From: Geomonas sp. Red32
GTDB lineage: Bacteria > Desulfobacterota > Desulfuromonadia > Geobacterales > Geobacteraceae
Reading direction: 5' to 3'
DNA length: 64,000 nt
Assembly: GCF_023652955.1 (NCBI RefSeq)
Contig: NZ_JAKLOY010000006.1
Span: 186,001 to 250,000 of the forward strand
Shown here in pieces: positions 8,742-17,898 of this stretch. Each line of letters starts with the position of its first letter. Position 1 is the first letter of the stretch. Below the pieces are notes generated by a model. It made no database searches. It had not been told where the DNA came from and saw only the letters and a program-made list of their open reading frames with translations. A program made the translations under genes and the position numbers.

Positions 8742-8757
8742 TGGCACCATTTCTGCT
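8742..8757 (+). promoter_or_regulatory. Sigma-54 (RpoN) promoter of chemotaxis operon
   Basis: TGGCAC-N5-CTGCT matches the -24/-12 consensus TGGCAC-N5-TTGCW at all but one position. The invariant GG (8743-8744) and GC (8755-8756) are 12 bp apart, as required. Transcription would begin near 8768, 115 nt before the first gene of the operon. An RpoN-type activator is encoded immediately upstream. Confidence 0.75.
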
Positions 8758-8882
8758 TCCCGGTTCCGGATTCGGGATAAAAGGGGTCCGAAATATCCCG
8801 AAAATGGCGTCCGGCGCCTTCGCTACCATCTTCGAAACGGGATGTTCCGCCGCCGTTCCCCGCCATCAACAAGAGGTTTCCG

Positions 8883-10787
8883 ATGCATTCATCCACCCTT
8901 GCCGTCCGGCCGACGGGCAGTGATGCCCCGAGCTCTGGCCGTCCGGCAGGGCTCCAAGCCGCTCATTCTATTACCCAGCCGCTACTGAACAACCTGGACG
9001 GACTCCTTCGGCAGCTCGAACGTCTCCCCCGGTTGACCGAGCGGAGCTTTCAGGCCGTTTCCGGCAACCTGCGCGACGTTTCCGGCAGGCTGCGCGCCAT
9101 CTCCCAGCACGCGGCGCAGGCCGCCCAACTGATGGCCGGAAGCGAAGGGCAGTCGGTGCTCGCCGATATCCAGCAGGCCCTGGAGATCATGTCCGAGCAG
9201 CTCCAGGGGGGAGACCGGGGGGCGGAGGCTTCGGTCGCCGGGCTGAAGCGGATCATGGTCGAGCTGGAGGCCATCCAGCGCCTGGTGACCGATTTCCAGG
9301 ACCGGGTCGGCACCCTGCGGATGCTCAAGACCAGCACCAACATCCTCGGTGCGAGGGCTGCCAAGGGGGGAGGCGGATTCCAATCGGTCGGCAATGCCAT
9401 CGGCAATCTCGCCCTGGACATCAAGCAGAAATCCTCCGACATCCACGCCAAGAAGCGCTCCCTTTCCGGCGAGCTTCAGAAGGCGATCGCCAAGGTGACG
9501 AGCCTCAAGGAGAGCCGGCGCAAACTGACCGGCAGCATCCTGGCCGAGATTCGCCACGCCATCGCCAATATGGTCCGGATGCACGACAACTGCGCCCGGG
9601 TGGCTGACGACCTCGCCGGACGTTCCGGGACCATGTCCACCGCGTTGGGCGAGGTGGTGGTGGCCCTGCAGTTCCAGGACATCACCCGGCAGCAGATCGA
9701 GCACGCGGGACGGGCCTTGGGGGAGCTGAGAATGGAGGTGGCCGATTCGCTGCGAGCCGGGGAGGGGGCGCCTAAGGCCACCCGGAGCGTCTGCGCGTTG
9801 CAGTCGGCCCAGATTACCCACAGTGTCACCGAGTTGGAGCAGGCGATCGGTCACATGGCGCAAAACCTGAAAGGGGTTGCCTCCGAGGCTTCCTCCACGT
9901 CCTGTGCGCTTCACGAGCTTTTCGGCATGGCCGGTAGCGTGGGCGGCTCCTCCATCGCGGGGATCGAGTCCGGGCTTGCCTCGGTGATGGCCGCCTTCGC
10001 CGAGAGCCGCCGGAGTGCGGACCACCTCGCCGAGATCATGCTGGCGGTAACCAGCGCCATGGGGGAGATCACCTCCTTCGTCAAGGAGATCGACTACATC
10101 GGGTTCGAGATCAAGCTCATCGCGCAAAACGCGATCGTGAAAGCGGCCCAGGCGGGAAAGGACGGTGCCGCCTTCGGGGTCATCGCCGCCACTGTGGAGC
10201 ACGAATCGGTCATCATCTGCCAGCGCGCACGCGCCATTACCGACAGCATCGTGAGGATCTCCGCCCAGGTTGCCGATCTCCAGGCCGACCTCCCGGCTCG
10301 CGCGGGGATTGCCCCCGGGGGCCAGGTGGTCAGCGGCGTTCCGGATGCGGTGGCCGGTGACTTTGAGGACGCGATGGCGGGTGACCTCGGGGACGAGATG
10401 GCTTTTGCACTCGATACCCTGCGAAGCCTGTCGTCCAGCGTGCTCGAGCAGCTGGAGCAGACCGACCGGATGGCGGAAGGTCTTGCGGGGGATTTGCAGG
10501 CGACCGTCGCCGCCCTGGAGGATCAGGAGCTCGGCTCGCTTTTATACCGGGAACTGCCGGTCCAGCTCGCCGAGTTGCAGAATGCCGTCCTTGCCGCCTG
10601 CCAGGGTGGCCGGGAGCTGGGCGTCCGCCACACGCTCGAATCCCTCAAACAGCAGTACACCATGCACAGCGAACGGCAGGTTCACGAACGTTTTACGGCC
10701 CAGGCACCGCCGGCCGCAGTGGCCGCCCCGGTTCCCCTATCCGTTGCGGATGACGAGTTCCTGGGCGCCAATATCGAGTTGTTTTAG
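8883..10787 (+). CDS. Soluble degenerate MCP-like protein with CheZ-like motif
   Basis: This 634-residue, mostly helical protein has no signal peptide or membrane segment. Around residues 400-440 it carries a recognisable but eroded version of the MCP signalling tip: IDYIGFEIKLIAQNAIVKAA in place of the [18 protein letters not shown] seen in the two MCPs of this operon. At 264-270 it has FQDITRQ, which fits the D-x3-Q catalytic pattern of the CheY-phosphatase CheZ (FQDLTGQ in enterics), here D266 and Q270. It is the first gene after the sigma-54 promoter and precedes STAS, CheY, CheA and CheW genes. Annotation pipelines would probably call it an MCP. I infer a cytosolic scaffold and/or CheY-P phosphatase; receptor activity is less likely. 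Confidence 0.7.
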   Translation: MHSSTLAVRPTGSDAPSSGRPAGLQAAHSITQPLLNNLDGLLRQLERLPRLTERSFQAVSGNLRDVSGRLRAISQHAAQAAQLMAGSEGQSVLADIQQALEIMSEQLQGGDRGAEASVAGLKRIMVELEAIQRLVTDFQDRVGTLRMLKTSTNILGARAAKGGGGFQSVGNAIGNLALDIKQKSSDIHAKKRSLSGELQKAIAKVTSLKESRRKLTGSILAEIRHAIANMVRMHDNCARVADDLAGRSGTMSTALGEVVVALQFQDITRQQIEHAGRALGELRMEVADSLRAGEGAPKATRSVCALQSAQITHSVTELEQAIGHMAQNLKGVASEASSTSCALHELFGMAGSVGGSSIAGIESGLASVMAAFAESRRSADHLAEIMLAVTSAMGEITSFVKEIDYIGFEIKLIAQNAIVKAAQAGKDGAAFGVIAATVEHESVIICQRARAITDSIVRISAQVADLQADLPARAGIAPGGQVVSGVPDAVAGDFEDAMAGDLGDEMAFALDTLRSLSSSVLEQLEQTDRMAEGLAGDLQATVAALEDQELGSLLYRELPVQLAELQNAVLAACQGGRELGVRHTLESLKQQYTMHSERQVHERFTAQAPPAAVAAPVPLSVADDEFLGANIELF

Positions 10788-10806
10788 AAAAGGAGCAAGC
10801 AGAGGA

Positions 10807-11160
10807 ATGCAGATTGAATTGGAGCCGGTAACCAACGGCGACCAGCCCGATAAAAGGGAGGTATCCATCTCCGGCAAGGCCACCGTCATCGGTGTGGCCA
10901 ACTTGAAGAAGGTGCTTTTGGAGGAACTGGAAGGGGCGGATGTAGTCACCATCGACGTTAGTGGCGTGACCGAAGCGGATCTAACCTTCTTCCAGCTTTT
11001 ATGTGCGGCCCACCGTTTTGCGGCGGACCGGGAGAAAAAGCTCGGCATTGCGCCATCGAGCCTGGCGCGGCACCGGCAACTGGCCCTGGAGGTTGGATAC
11101 CAGGCCGGACCCGGCTGCTGCTGGGAACAGTGCAGCTGCCTGCAACAGAAGGAGGATTGA
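10807..11160 (+). CDS. STAS domain protein
   Basis: This 117-residue protein has one STAS fold: VVTIDVSGVTEADLTFFQLL corresponds to the strand and loop that in anti-sigma-factor antagonists and chemotaxis STAS proteins carry the phosphorylatable Ser/Thr. Here the residues near that loop are TEADLTF, with no clear SpoIIAA-type DSSG serine, so regulation by phosphorylation is uncertain. The C-terminus is unusually Cys-rich (GCCWEQCSC). I chose ATG 10807 because AAAGGAG and AGAGG lie just upstream; a much longer frame overlaps the preceding gene out of register. It sits between the MCP-like gene and cheY, 3 nt before the latter. STAS proteins occur in several atypical chemosensory operons. Confidence 0.85.
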   Translation: MQIELEPVTNGDQPDKREVSISGKATVIGVANLKKVLLEELEGADVVTIDVSGVTEADLTFFQLLCAAHRFAADREKKLGIAPSSLARHRQLALEVGYQAGPGCCWEQCSCLQQKED

Positions 11161-11163
11161 TCT

Positions 11164-11529
11164 ATGAACAGAACTATTTTGGCGGTGGACGATTCCCCCG
11201 GCATGCGCACCACCATTTCTTTCACCCTGGAAGAGGCCGGGTATCGCGTCGTAGAAGCCAAGGACGGCGCCGAGGGGCTGGCCAGGATAAAGCAGGAACA
11301 GGTCGACCTGGTGATCACCGATTTGAACATGCCGGTTTTGGACGGCCTTAGCCTGATCCGCGCCATCCGCGACAATCCCGACCACCGTTTCACCCCCATT
11401 ATCATGCTCACCACCGAGTCCCAGGACGACCGCAAGCAGGAAGGGCGCCTCGCCGGGGCGAGTGGCTGGATGGTGAAGCCGTTTCGCCCGGAGCAGCTCC
11501 TGGCGGTAGTGAGGAAGGTTCTTAAATGA
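11164..11529 (+). CDS. cheY: CheY-like chemotaxis response regulator
   Basis: This 121-residue single receiver domain has all key residues: the acidic pair in VDDSPGM, the phospho-acceptor Asp in VITDLNMP, the threonine in MLTTES and the lysine in MVKPFRP. It should accept phosphate from the CheA encoded next, with which it overlaps by 4 nt (ATGA), indicating translational coupling. Its output may be a flagellar motor or another target; no motor gene is in view. The chemotaxis assignment rests mainly on context. Confidence 0.93.
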   Translation: MNRTILAVDDSPGMRTTISFTLEEAGYRVVEAKDGAEGLARIKQEQVDLVITDLNMPVLDGLSLIRAIRDNPDHRFTPIIMLTTESQDDRKQEGRLAGASGWMVKPFRPEQLLAVVRKVLK

Positions 11530-13760
11530 ACGATATGGTGGCCCAGGTCTTCCGCGAGGAGGTCGACGATCTGCTGTCCGAGCTGGAGCTGTCGCTGCTC
11601 GAGCTCGAAAAGCGTCCCACCGACAAGGGGGAGGTCGACCGCACGTTCCGGACCATGCATACCCTGAAAGGGGCAAGTGCCATGCTCGGGCTGGATGACA
11701 TCACCTTCTTTGCCCACGAGGTTGAGTCGGTGCTCGATCACCTGCGGGCTGGGAGGCTCCCGGTTACGCCGGAAATTATCCGTCTCACGCTGTCGGCCCG
11801 GGATCAGCTCAAGTCTATGGTGCAGGCCTTGGACGGCCCCGCTCCCGCCGATGAGAAATTGACCCGCTCGCTGGTGGATGCTTTCCGCGATCTGGCCGGA
11901 GCGCAGGCTGAACTGCTGGTACTCCCGGCCCAATCCTCCTTGCCGGCCGCGTCCGAGGGGGAGATCGTCTGCCGGATCCGCTTCCGCCCCGACCGTGAGA
12001 TCTTCAAACGCGGCCTCAACCCCACCCACCTCCTGGAGGAATTGCGGGAGCTGGGGCGGTGCGAGATCACCCTGCACAAGGAGCGGATTCCTTCCTTCGA
12101 GGAGTTCGACCCGGAGCTTTGCTACCTGCACTGGGAGATCCTGCTCGTCACCAGCCAGGACATCAATGCGGTTCACGACGTCTTCATCTTCCTCGGCGAT
12201 GGGGGGCGGGTGGATATCGAGCTCGTCTCCGGTGGGGCGTCGGATGCGCCGGCCGGACATGACGTCGAAACGGCTTTGCCACCGTCGTCTACGGGAAGCC
12301 CCGAACTCGGGGCCGACCCCAGCATTTGCGCGGAGCCGGTAGTGCAACCCGCGGCCGGGTCGATGGTCGCGTCGCTGGTGGAGTCGATAGTGCTGGCTGG
12401 GATCCAGCCCGCGGTAGAGGCTGGTGTGGAGACTGGTGCAGAGCCTGCTGTAGAGGCCGGTGCGGAGGCTGGTGTAGAGCCTGGTGTAGAGCCCGCGGTA
12501 GAGGCTCCGGTAGATCCTCGGGTCGGGGGCGAGCGGGAATCCGAGCGGGCACGGCCGATCTCCTCCATCCGGGTTGCCTCCAGCAAGCTCGACCAGCTGG
12601 TGAACCTGGTGGGAGAGATGGTCACGGCCCAGATGCGGCTGGTGCAGATCGGGCTCGGCTACGACGATCCTGCGCTCAACGCGGTGGCCGAGGAAATCGG
12701 GCGCCTCACCGAGGGGCTCCGTGACACCGCCCTCGATATCCGGATGCTTCCCATCGAGGGGACCTTCAACCGGATGCTGCGCCTGGTGCATGACCTCTCT
12801 CACGAGCTGGGCAAAGAGGTGGAGCTGGTCACCGAGGGCGCGGAGACCGAGCTCGACAAGACGGTGATCGAGCGGATTGCCGATCCCCTCGTACACCTGA
12901 TCCGGAACAGCATCGACCACGGCATCGAATCGCCCAGCGAGCGGGTGGAGGCGGGGAAGACCTCAAGAGGGACCCTGCGTCTGAAGGCGGCTCATTCGGG
13001 GGACAGCGTGATCCTGACCTTCAGCGACGACGGCCGCGGCATGAACCGTGAGAAATTGCGGGCCAAAGGGGTTGAGCGGGGGCTCATTCCTGCCGGGGCG
13101 GAGCTCGCCGACCGCGAGATCCTCAGCCTGATCTTCCACCCCGGTTTCTCCACCGCGGACAGGATCACCAGCATCTCCGGGCGCGGCGTCGGGATGGATG
13201 TCGTGAAGAGGGGGATCGAGGCGCTGCGCGGAACCATCGGGATCGCCAGTGCCGCCGGCCAAGGGACTACCTGGACGCTGAAGATTCCCCTCACCCTGGC
13301 CATGATCGAAAGCCTGCTGGTGAGGATCGGCGGCGAGCGCTACGTACTCCCCCTGGCCCAGGTCGTGGAGTGCATCGACCTGAGCGAACTCGAGGCGGCG
13401 AGAAACCATGGCCGCCGGATCGTGCAGCTGCGCGGTGCCGTGATCCCGTACATATCGCTGAGAGAGCGCTTCGCGGTCCGGGGCGCGCGTCCCTCCATCG
13501 AGCAGATCGTCATCGTCGAGATCGACGGAAAGAGGATCGGCTTCCTGGTCGACGAGGTGATCGGCGAGCACCAGCTGGTCATTAAATCGATCGGGAGACT
13601 CTTCCGGGCGGTGCGCGGGGTATCCGGGGCCACCATCATGGGGGACGGCACCGTAGCCCTCATCCTCGACCTGCAGCAGCTCCTGGACGAGGAGGAACAG
13701 TTGGAACGAAGAAACGCGGCCGACGAACAGGCCGCCCTCAAGGGGATAGCCTATGCCTGA
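11526..13760 (+). CDS. cheA: Chemotaxis histidine kinase CheA
   Basis: This 744-residue CheA has all expected domains. P1 Hpt (1-110) has the phosphorylated histidine H45 in MHTLKGAS. A P2-like response-regulator-docking domain spans about 140-235. A variable linker at about 297-328 is made of eight four-residue repeats (VEAG, AEPA, VEPG types). The P3 dimerisation helices (about 350-415) follow, then the P4 ATPase with N-box LIRNSIDHGIESP, G1 DDGRGM and G2 GRGVGMDVVK, then P5, the CheW-like docking domain (about 605-735). It overlaps cheY upstream and cheW downstream by a few bases. It should take input from the two MCPs encoded downstream and phosphorylate the adjacent CheY. Confidence 0.96.
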   Translation: MNDMVAQVFREEVDDLLSELELSLLELEKRPTDKGEVDRTFRTMHTLKGASAMLGLDDITFFAHEVESVLDHLRAGRLPVTPEIIRLTLSARDQLKSMVQALDGPAPADEKLTRSLVDAFRDLAGAQAELLVLPAQSSLPAASEGEIVCRIRFRPDREIFKRGLNPTHLLEELRELGRCEITLHKERIPSFEEFDPELCYLHWEILLVTSQDINAVHDVFIFLGDGGRVDIELVSGGASDAPAGHDVETALPPSSTGSPELGADPSICAEPVVQPAAGSMVASLVESIVLAGIQPAVEAGVETGAEPAVEAGAEAGVEPGVEPAVEAPVDPRVGGERESERARPISSIRVASSKLDQLVNLVGEMVTAQMRLVQIGLGYDDPALNAVAEEIGRLTEGLRDTALDIRMLPIEGTFNRMLRLVHDLSHELGKEVELVTEGAETELDKTVIERIADPLVHLIRNSIDHGIESPSERVEAGKTSRGTLRLKAAHSGDSVILTFSDDGRGMNREKLRAKGVERGLIPAGAELADREILSLIFHPGFSTADRITSISGRGVGMDVVKRGIEALRGTIGIASAAGQGTTWTLKIPLTLAMIESLLVRIGGERYVLPLAQVVECIDLSELEAARNHGRRIVQLRGAVIPYISLRERFAVRGARPSIEQIVIVEIDGKRIGFLVDEVIGEHQLVIKSIGRLFRAVRGVSGATIMGDGTVALILDLQQLLDEEEQLERRNAADEQAALKGIAYA
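12414..12509 (+). repeat. 12-bp in-frame minisatellite in cheA linker
   Basis: Eight consecutive 12-bp units related to GTAGAGGCTGGT encode the tetrapeptides VEAG, VETG, AEPA, VEAG, AEAG, VEPG, VEPA and VEAP. The array lies in the flexible linker between the P2-like and P3 domains of CheA. Length variation by slippage would stay in frame. Confidence 0.85.
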
Positions 13761-14259
13761 TAACGCCGTGACTGAAACCGCCCAGTACCTGACCTTTACC
13801 CTGGATGGAGAGCTGTTCGCCATGGACATCGTGAAGGTGCGCGAGGTGCTCGATTACACCGGGGTGACCCGCGTTCCCCGCACCCCCGACTTCGTCCTCG
13901 GGGTGATCAACCTGCGGGGCCACGTGGTCCCGGTGGTGGACCTGCGGATCAAGTTCGGTCTCCCTGCCTCGGAGCGGACGGAGAGCTGCATCATCATCGC
14001 CGAGGTGACCGTAGACGATGAGACCACCGTGCTGGGCGCCCTGGCCGATTCCGTCCAGGAGGTGCTGGAGCTCTCGCCGGAGCAGATCGAACCGGCTCCC
14101 CGCATCGGGTGCCAACTGGATACCGAGTTGATACTGGGAATGGGGACGATGGAGGACCGGCTCATGGTGATTCTCAACGCCGACAAAGTTTTCTCGTCGG
14201 TCGAGGTGACACTTCTGCGGGACAGCGCTGCCGAGCCGGCGCTGGCCGCCAACTGCTAA
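13753..14259 (+). CDS. cheW: Chemotaxis coupling protein CheW
   Basis: This 168-residue protein is a single CheW domain that links receptors to CheA. Recognisable family features are the opening [23 protein letters not shown] and the conserved [18 protein letters not shown] segment. It starts 8 nt inside the 3' end of cheA, so the two are translationally coupled and should be made in similar amounts. The residues that usually contact the receptor tip and the CheA P5 domain are in the conserved VINLRG region. Nothing abnormal is seen. Confidence 0.95.
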   Translation: MPDNAVTETAQYLTFTLDGELFAMDIVKVREVLDYTGVTRVPRTPDFVLGVINLRGHVVPVVDLRIKFGLPASERTESCIIIAEVTVDDETTVLGALADSVQEVLELSPEQIEPAPRIGCQLDTELILGMGTMEDRLMVILNADKVFSSVEVTLLRDSAAEPALAANC

Positions 14260-14287
14260 TTCACCGGCGGCAGCCAGGGGAGATATC

Positions 14288-16009
14288 GTGCACATACGAG
14301 ACATGAAGATAGCGACCCGGATGGTTTTGGGTTTTGGGCTGGTAATCGGCATATTCCTGATCACCGTGGCGGTCTCCAGCTGGCTTTTGCGGGGTATCGA
14401 GCGGAACTCCCGCGAGGTTGCCAACGAGACCGTTCCCTACCTGCTGGTCGCCCACCAGATGACCACGGCCGCCATCAGGGTGAGCGAGAGCCTCACCGAT
14501 GTGGCCGCCACCCGGAACCAGGGCGGGCTGGTGGATGCCCAGAAGTCGGCCCGCGAATTCCAGGACTCCCTGGCCCGGTTCAAGGAGTACTTCACCCGGA
14601 AGCAGGACCAGCGCTCACTCAAGGAGGCGGAGGCGCTTTCCGTCGCCTTCGACGCCTATTTCCAGCAGGGAAAGGCGATGGCCGCGGTCTACGTCGAGCA
14701 GGGGACCGAAGCGGGAAACCGGTTGATGGGTGCCTTCGACCGTAACCGCGACCAGATCACCGAAGCGGTGGGGCGGATGCAAAAGGTCCAGGCCGAGACT
14801 GCCGCCCGCAACACCCATGACGTCGTGGACGCCGTCACCAAGATGCAGCGCGGCATGTTTTTCATGAGCGCCGCCGCGCTCTTCCTGGGGGCTTTGTTGG
14901 CCATGTTCCTGACGAGAAGCGTTACGCGCCCCTTGAAGCAGGGGCTCACGGTGGCCAACCGGCTGGCCGAGGGGGACCTCGGAGCGGAAATTGCCGTCAC
15001 GGGACGCGACGAGACCGCCGAACTTCTGCGGGCCATGCAGCACATGGTGGTGAAACTTCGGCAGATCGTGGGGGAGGTGATGGCCTCCGCGGGCAACGTT
15101 GCCTCGGGGAGCCGTCAGCTTTCCAGCGCCGCCGCCCAGCTTTCCCGGGGAGCCGCCGATCAGGCGATGGCCGCTGAGCGGGCCTCTTCTTCCATGGAGG
15201 AGATGAGCACCACCATCAGGCAGAACGCCGACAACGCGGCCGAGACCGAAAGGATGGCGGTGAAATCCGCCCAGGACGCCCGTGAGGGGGGGGACGCGGT
15301 GGTGGAGACCGTGGCCGCCATGCAGCAGATCGCCAAGAAGATCAACGTGGTGGAGGAGATTGCCCGGCAGACCAACCTCCTGGCCTTGAACGCCGCCATC
15401 GAGGCGGCACGCGCGGGGGAGCACGGGAAGGGATTCGCCGTGGTCGCCTCCGAGGTTCGCAAGCTTGCCGAACATTCGCAGAAGGCCGCGGCGGAAATAT
15501 CGTCGCTGTCGACTAGCTCGGTGTTCGTGGCGGAGCAGGCGGGACGCTACCTGGTGCGCATGGTGCCCGACATCCAGAAGACGTCGCACCTGGTCCAGGA
15601 GATAACCGCCGCCAGCAAGGAGCAGGACAACGGTGCGGAACGGATCAACCAGGCGATCCGCGAGCTCGAGCAGGTGATCCAGCAAAACGCCGGCGCCTCG
15701 GAGGAGATGGCCTCGACCTCGGAGGAGTTGAGCAGCCAGGCGGAGCAGCTTCAGCACGTGGTCGCCTTCTTCCATCTGGAAGCGGCCGATGCCTCTCTGC
15801 CCGCTGCGGTTCCCGCCCCGGCTGGTGTCCCCCTGGGCGCTATGCTCCAAGGCTCGGTGCCGAAAGGCGGGATGCAGTTTGCACCCCGGCCCGCTTCGCC
15901 CCGCGCTTCCACGCGCCAGCAGGTGCTCTCCGGTACGCCTCTTCCCGGCGTGGACCTGGAGCTTGGCGGAGGCCCGGACCACTTGGACGAGTCCTTCGAG
16001 AGATTCTGA
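14288..16009 (+). CDS. Methyl-accepting chemotaxis protein
   Basis: This 573-residue transmembrane receptor has TM1 at about 13-34, a periplasmic four-helix sensor at about 35-190, TM2 at about 195-215, a HAMP domain and a cytoplasmic signalling hairpin with the classic tip [19 protein letters not shown]. It starts at GTG 14288, 5 nt after GGGGAG; an ATG five codons later lacks such a site. The C-terminus ends ESFERF after a long linker. That is not the enteric NWETF tether, though an aromatic-ending tail might serve a similar purpose. It directly follows cheW and precedes a second MCP. The ligand cannot be told from sequence. Confidence 0.94.
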   Translation: MHIRDMKIATRMVLGFGLVIGIFLITVAVSSWLLRGIERNSREVANETVPYLLVAHQMTTAAIRVSESLTDVAATRNQGGLVDAQKSAREFQDSLARFKEYFTRKQDQRSLKEAEALSVAFDAYFQQGKAMAAVYVEQGTEAGNRLMGAFDRNRDQITEAVGRMQKVQAETAARNTHDVVDAVTKMQRGMFFMSAAALFLGALLAMFLTRSVTRPLKQGLTVANRLAEGDLGAEIAVTGRDETAELLRAMQHMVVKLRQIVGEVMASAGNVASGSRQLSSAAAQLSRGAADQAMAAERASSSMEEMSTTIRQNADNAAETERMAVKSAQDAREGGDAVVETVAAMQQIAKKINVVEEIARQTNLLALNAAIEAARAGEHGKGFAVVASEVRKLAEHSQKAAAEISSLSTSSVFVAEQAGRYLVRMVPDIQKTSHLVQEITAASKEQDNGAERINQAIRELEQVIQQNAGASEEMASTSEELSSQAEQLQHVVAFFHLEAADASLPAAVPAPAGVPLGAMLQGSVPKGGMQFAPRPASPRASTRQQVLSGTPLPGVDLELGGGPDHLDESFERF

Positions 16010-16094
16010 CTTTTTATCCCGCCTCGCGCGGGAAATGTGAATCCCCGGCGAATGCCGGGGGGGCAGCAAATGGAACAAAGGAGAACGAACAGCC

Positions 16095-17699
16095 ATGAAT
16101 CTGGCAAATTTTAAAATCGGCACCCGGCTGGGGATGGGCTTTACCCTGATCCTGGTGATCCTGATAGGGGTGGTGGCTACCGGCTATTGGGGTGTCAACG
16201 AGGGAACCAACCAGACCGTCACCATGCTGCGGGGCGACGCTACCATCGCCGAACATGCGGCCCGCGCACGGGCCAACATTCTTGGGCTCAGGCGCTACGA
16301 GAAGGACATCTACCTTAATATCGGCGATTCCGAGAAGACCAAGGAGTACCTGCAGAAGTGGCAGGAGCAGCATGACCACCTGAACGAACGGCTGGCCGAC
16401 CTGGACAAGACCGCCACATTGCCGGCCGACCGGGAAACGGTTAAAAGCATGAAGGCGGAGCTGGCCGCCTATGAGGCCGGGTTCAGCCAAGTGTGGGATA
16501 AGATCGCGGCGGGGCGTATCAAGACTCCGCAGCAGGCGAACGCGGCGATCACCGAGTACAAGAAGGAAATGCACCAGATGGAGGACCTCTCCAAGACGCT
16601 GGCCGACCAGACCAACAAGCGGATGGATACCAAGGAAGCCATCATGCTTTCCCTGGCCCGGCAGACCAATACCGTGCTGACCGTGGGGGCGCTGCTGGCG
16701 ATCTTCCTGACCATGGGGATCGGATACCTTTTGCACCGGTCCATTACGATGCCGCTGGCCGAGGCGCTCGGATACTCGCGGCGGCTGGCGGACGGTGACC
16801 TGACCATGAGGATCGAGGTCGCAGGGAAGGACGAGACCGCCGAGCTTCTCCGCGGCATGCAGGAGATGGTTGCCAAGCTGCGCCACGTGGTCGGAGAGGT
16901 GCAGGTCTCGGCCCACAACGTCGCCTCCGGGAGCGAGGAACTCTCCAACTCGGCTCAGGAGACTTCGCAGGGAGCCAGCGAGCAGGCGGCTGCCGCAGAG
17001 GAGGCCTCCGCTGCCATGGAACAGATGGCGTCCAACATCGCCCGTAACGCGGATAACGCGCTCATGACCGAGAAGATCGCGGTGAAATCGGCTGCCGCCG
17101 CCCGCGAAGGGGGGCGTGCGGTGGCGGAAACCGTCGACGCCATGAGGGACATCACCAAGAAGATCACCCTGATCGAGGAGATTGCCCGCCAGACCAACCT
17201 GTTGGCTCTGAATGCGGCCATCGAGGCGGCCCGTGCCGGCGAGCAGGGAAAAGGTTTCGCCGTGGTGGCGGGCGAGGTACGGAAGCTTGCCGAGCGGAGC
17301 CAGAAGGCGGCGGCCCAGATCAGCGACGTTTCCGAGTCGAGCGTCGCGGTGGCCGAAAAGGCGGGGCGGCTACTGGAACAGATCGTGCCGGACATCCAGC
17401 AGACCGCGGAACTGGTGCAGGATATCGCCGCCGCCAGCCAGGAGCAGGGGGCGGGCGCCCAGCAGATCAATTCGGCCATTCAGCAGCTCGACCTGGTGAT
17501 CCAGAGTAACGCCGCCTCGTCGGAAGAGATGGCCGCCACCTCAGAGGAGTTGTCGATGCAGGCCGATCAGCTGCAAAACGCGGTCGCTTTCTTCAGGCTC
17601 GAAGGGGTTATCCCTGTCAGGTTGCCGGTGCGGGCCCCGAAGCCGATGATGACGGAGCAGCTCGAGGCGCTCCCGCTGAGCGAGGCCGCCGCCGGTTAA
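16095..17699 (+). CDS. Methyl-accepting chemotaxis protein
   Basis: This 534-residue receptor is the last gene of the chemotaxis operon. It has TM1 at about 12-32, a helical periplasmic domain of the four-helix-bundle type (about 35-188, with [13 protein letters not shown] near the ligand-facing helix), TM2 at about 193-215, HAMP, and a signalling hairpin with [19 protein letters not shown]. The hairpin is closely similar to that of the preceding MCP while the sensor domains differ, so the two probably report different signals to one CheA. The periplasmic sensor resembles the 4HB_MCP type. The C-terminus ([10 protein letters not shown]) has no CheR-docking pentapeptide. A bidirectional hairpin terminator follows at 17788. 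Confidence 0.94.
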   Translation: MNLANFKIGTRLGMGFTLILVILIGVVATGYWGVNEGTNQTVTMLRGDATIAEHAARARANILGLRRYEKDIYLNIGDSEKTKEYLQKWQEQHDHLNERLADLDKTATLPADRETVKSMKAELAAYEAGFSQVWDKIAAGRIKTPQQANAAITEYKKEMHQMEDLSKTLADQTNKRMDTKEAIMLSLARQTNTVLTVGALLAIFLTMGIGYLLHRSITMPLAEALGYSRRLADGDLTMRIEVAGKDETAELLRGMQEMVAKLRHVVGEVQVSAHNVASGSEELSNSAQETSQGASEQAAAAEEASAAMEQMASNIARNADNALMTEKIAVKSAAAAREGGRAVAETVDAMRDITKKITLIEEIARQTNLLALNAAIEAARAGEQGKGFAVVAGEVRKLAERSQKAAAQISDVSESSVAVAEKAGRLLEQIVPDIQQTAELVQDIAAASQEQGAGAQQINSAIQQLDLVIQSNAASSEEMAATSEELSMQADQLQNAVAFFRLEGVIPVRLPVRAPKPMMTEQLEALPLSEAAAG

Positions 17700-17787
17700 T
17701 GGCCTCTCTGCCCTGTTCCCAACGCCGGTATGGAAGGGGAGGGGAGAGCTCATGCCCGCGGAAGATGACCGCCGCTTACAAAAAAAA

Positions 17788-17814
17788 GCCCCCTGGCATC
17801 GTCAGGGGGCTTTC
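17788..17814. terminator. Bidirectional rho-independent terminator
   Basis: GCCCCCTG (17788-17795) pairs with CAGGGGGC (17803-17810) around a 7-nt loop. A run of A precedes it and TTTCTC follows, so it can end the chemotaxis operon on the plus strand and the ATP-grasp gene on the minus strand. Confidence 0.85.
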
Positions 17815-17898
17815 TCGTAGGTACACGGATGGGAGACTGCGTAAAAACTTAGGGAATGACCGGTCCGGTCGAAGCGGCCGCGGGCGGGATCCGGAGGA

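Larger units (their letters stand above)
8442..8882. other. Regulatory intergenic region upstream of chemotaxis operon
   Basis: No convincing gene lies here. The region holds a tandem repeat at 8563-8599, a sigma-54 promoter at 8742-8757 and a leader of about 115 nt. Short open frames crossing it on both strands overlap the promoter and look like chance. Confidence 0.6.

Noticed and set aside
8660-8923. Open frame of 87 codons across the chemotaxis promoter region
   Set aside because: It overlaps the sigma-54 promoter and the start of the MCP-like gene in another frame, has no ribosome site, and no recognisable protein features.
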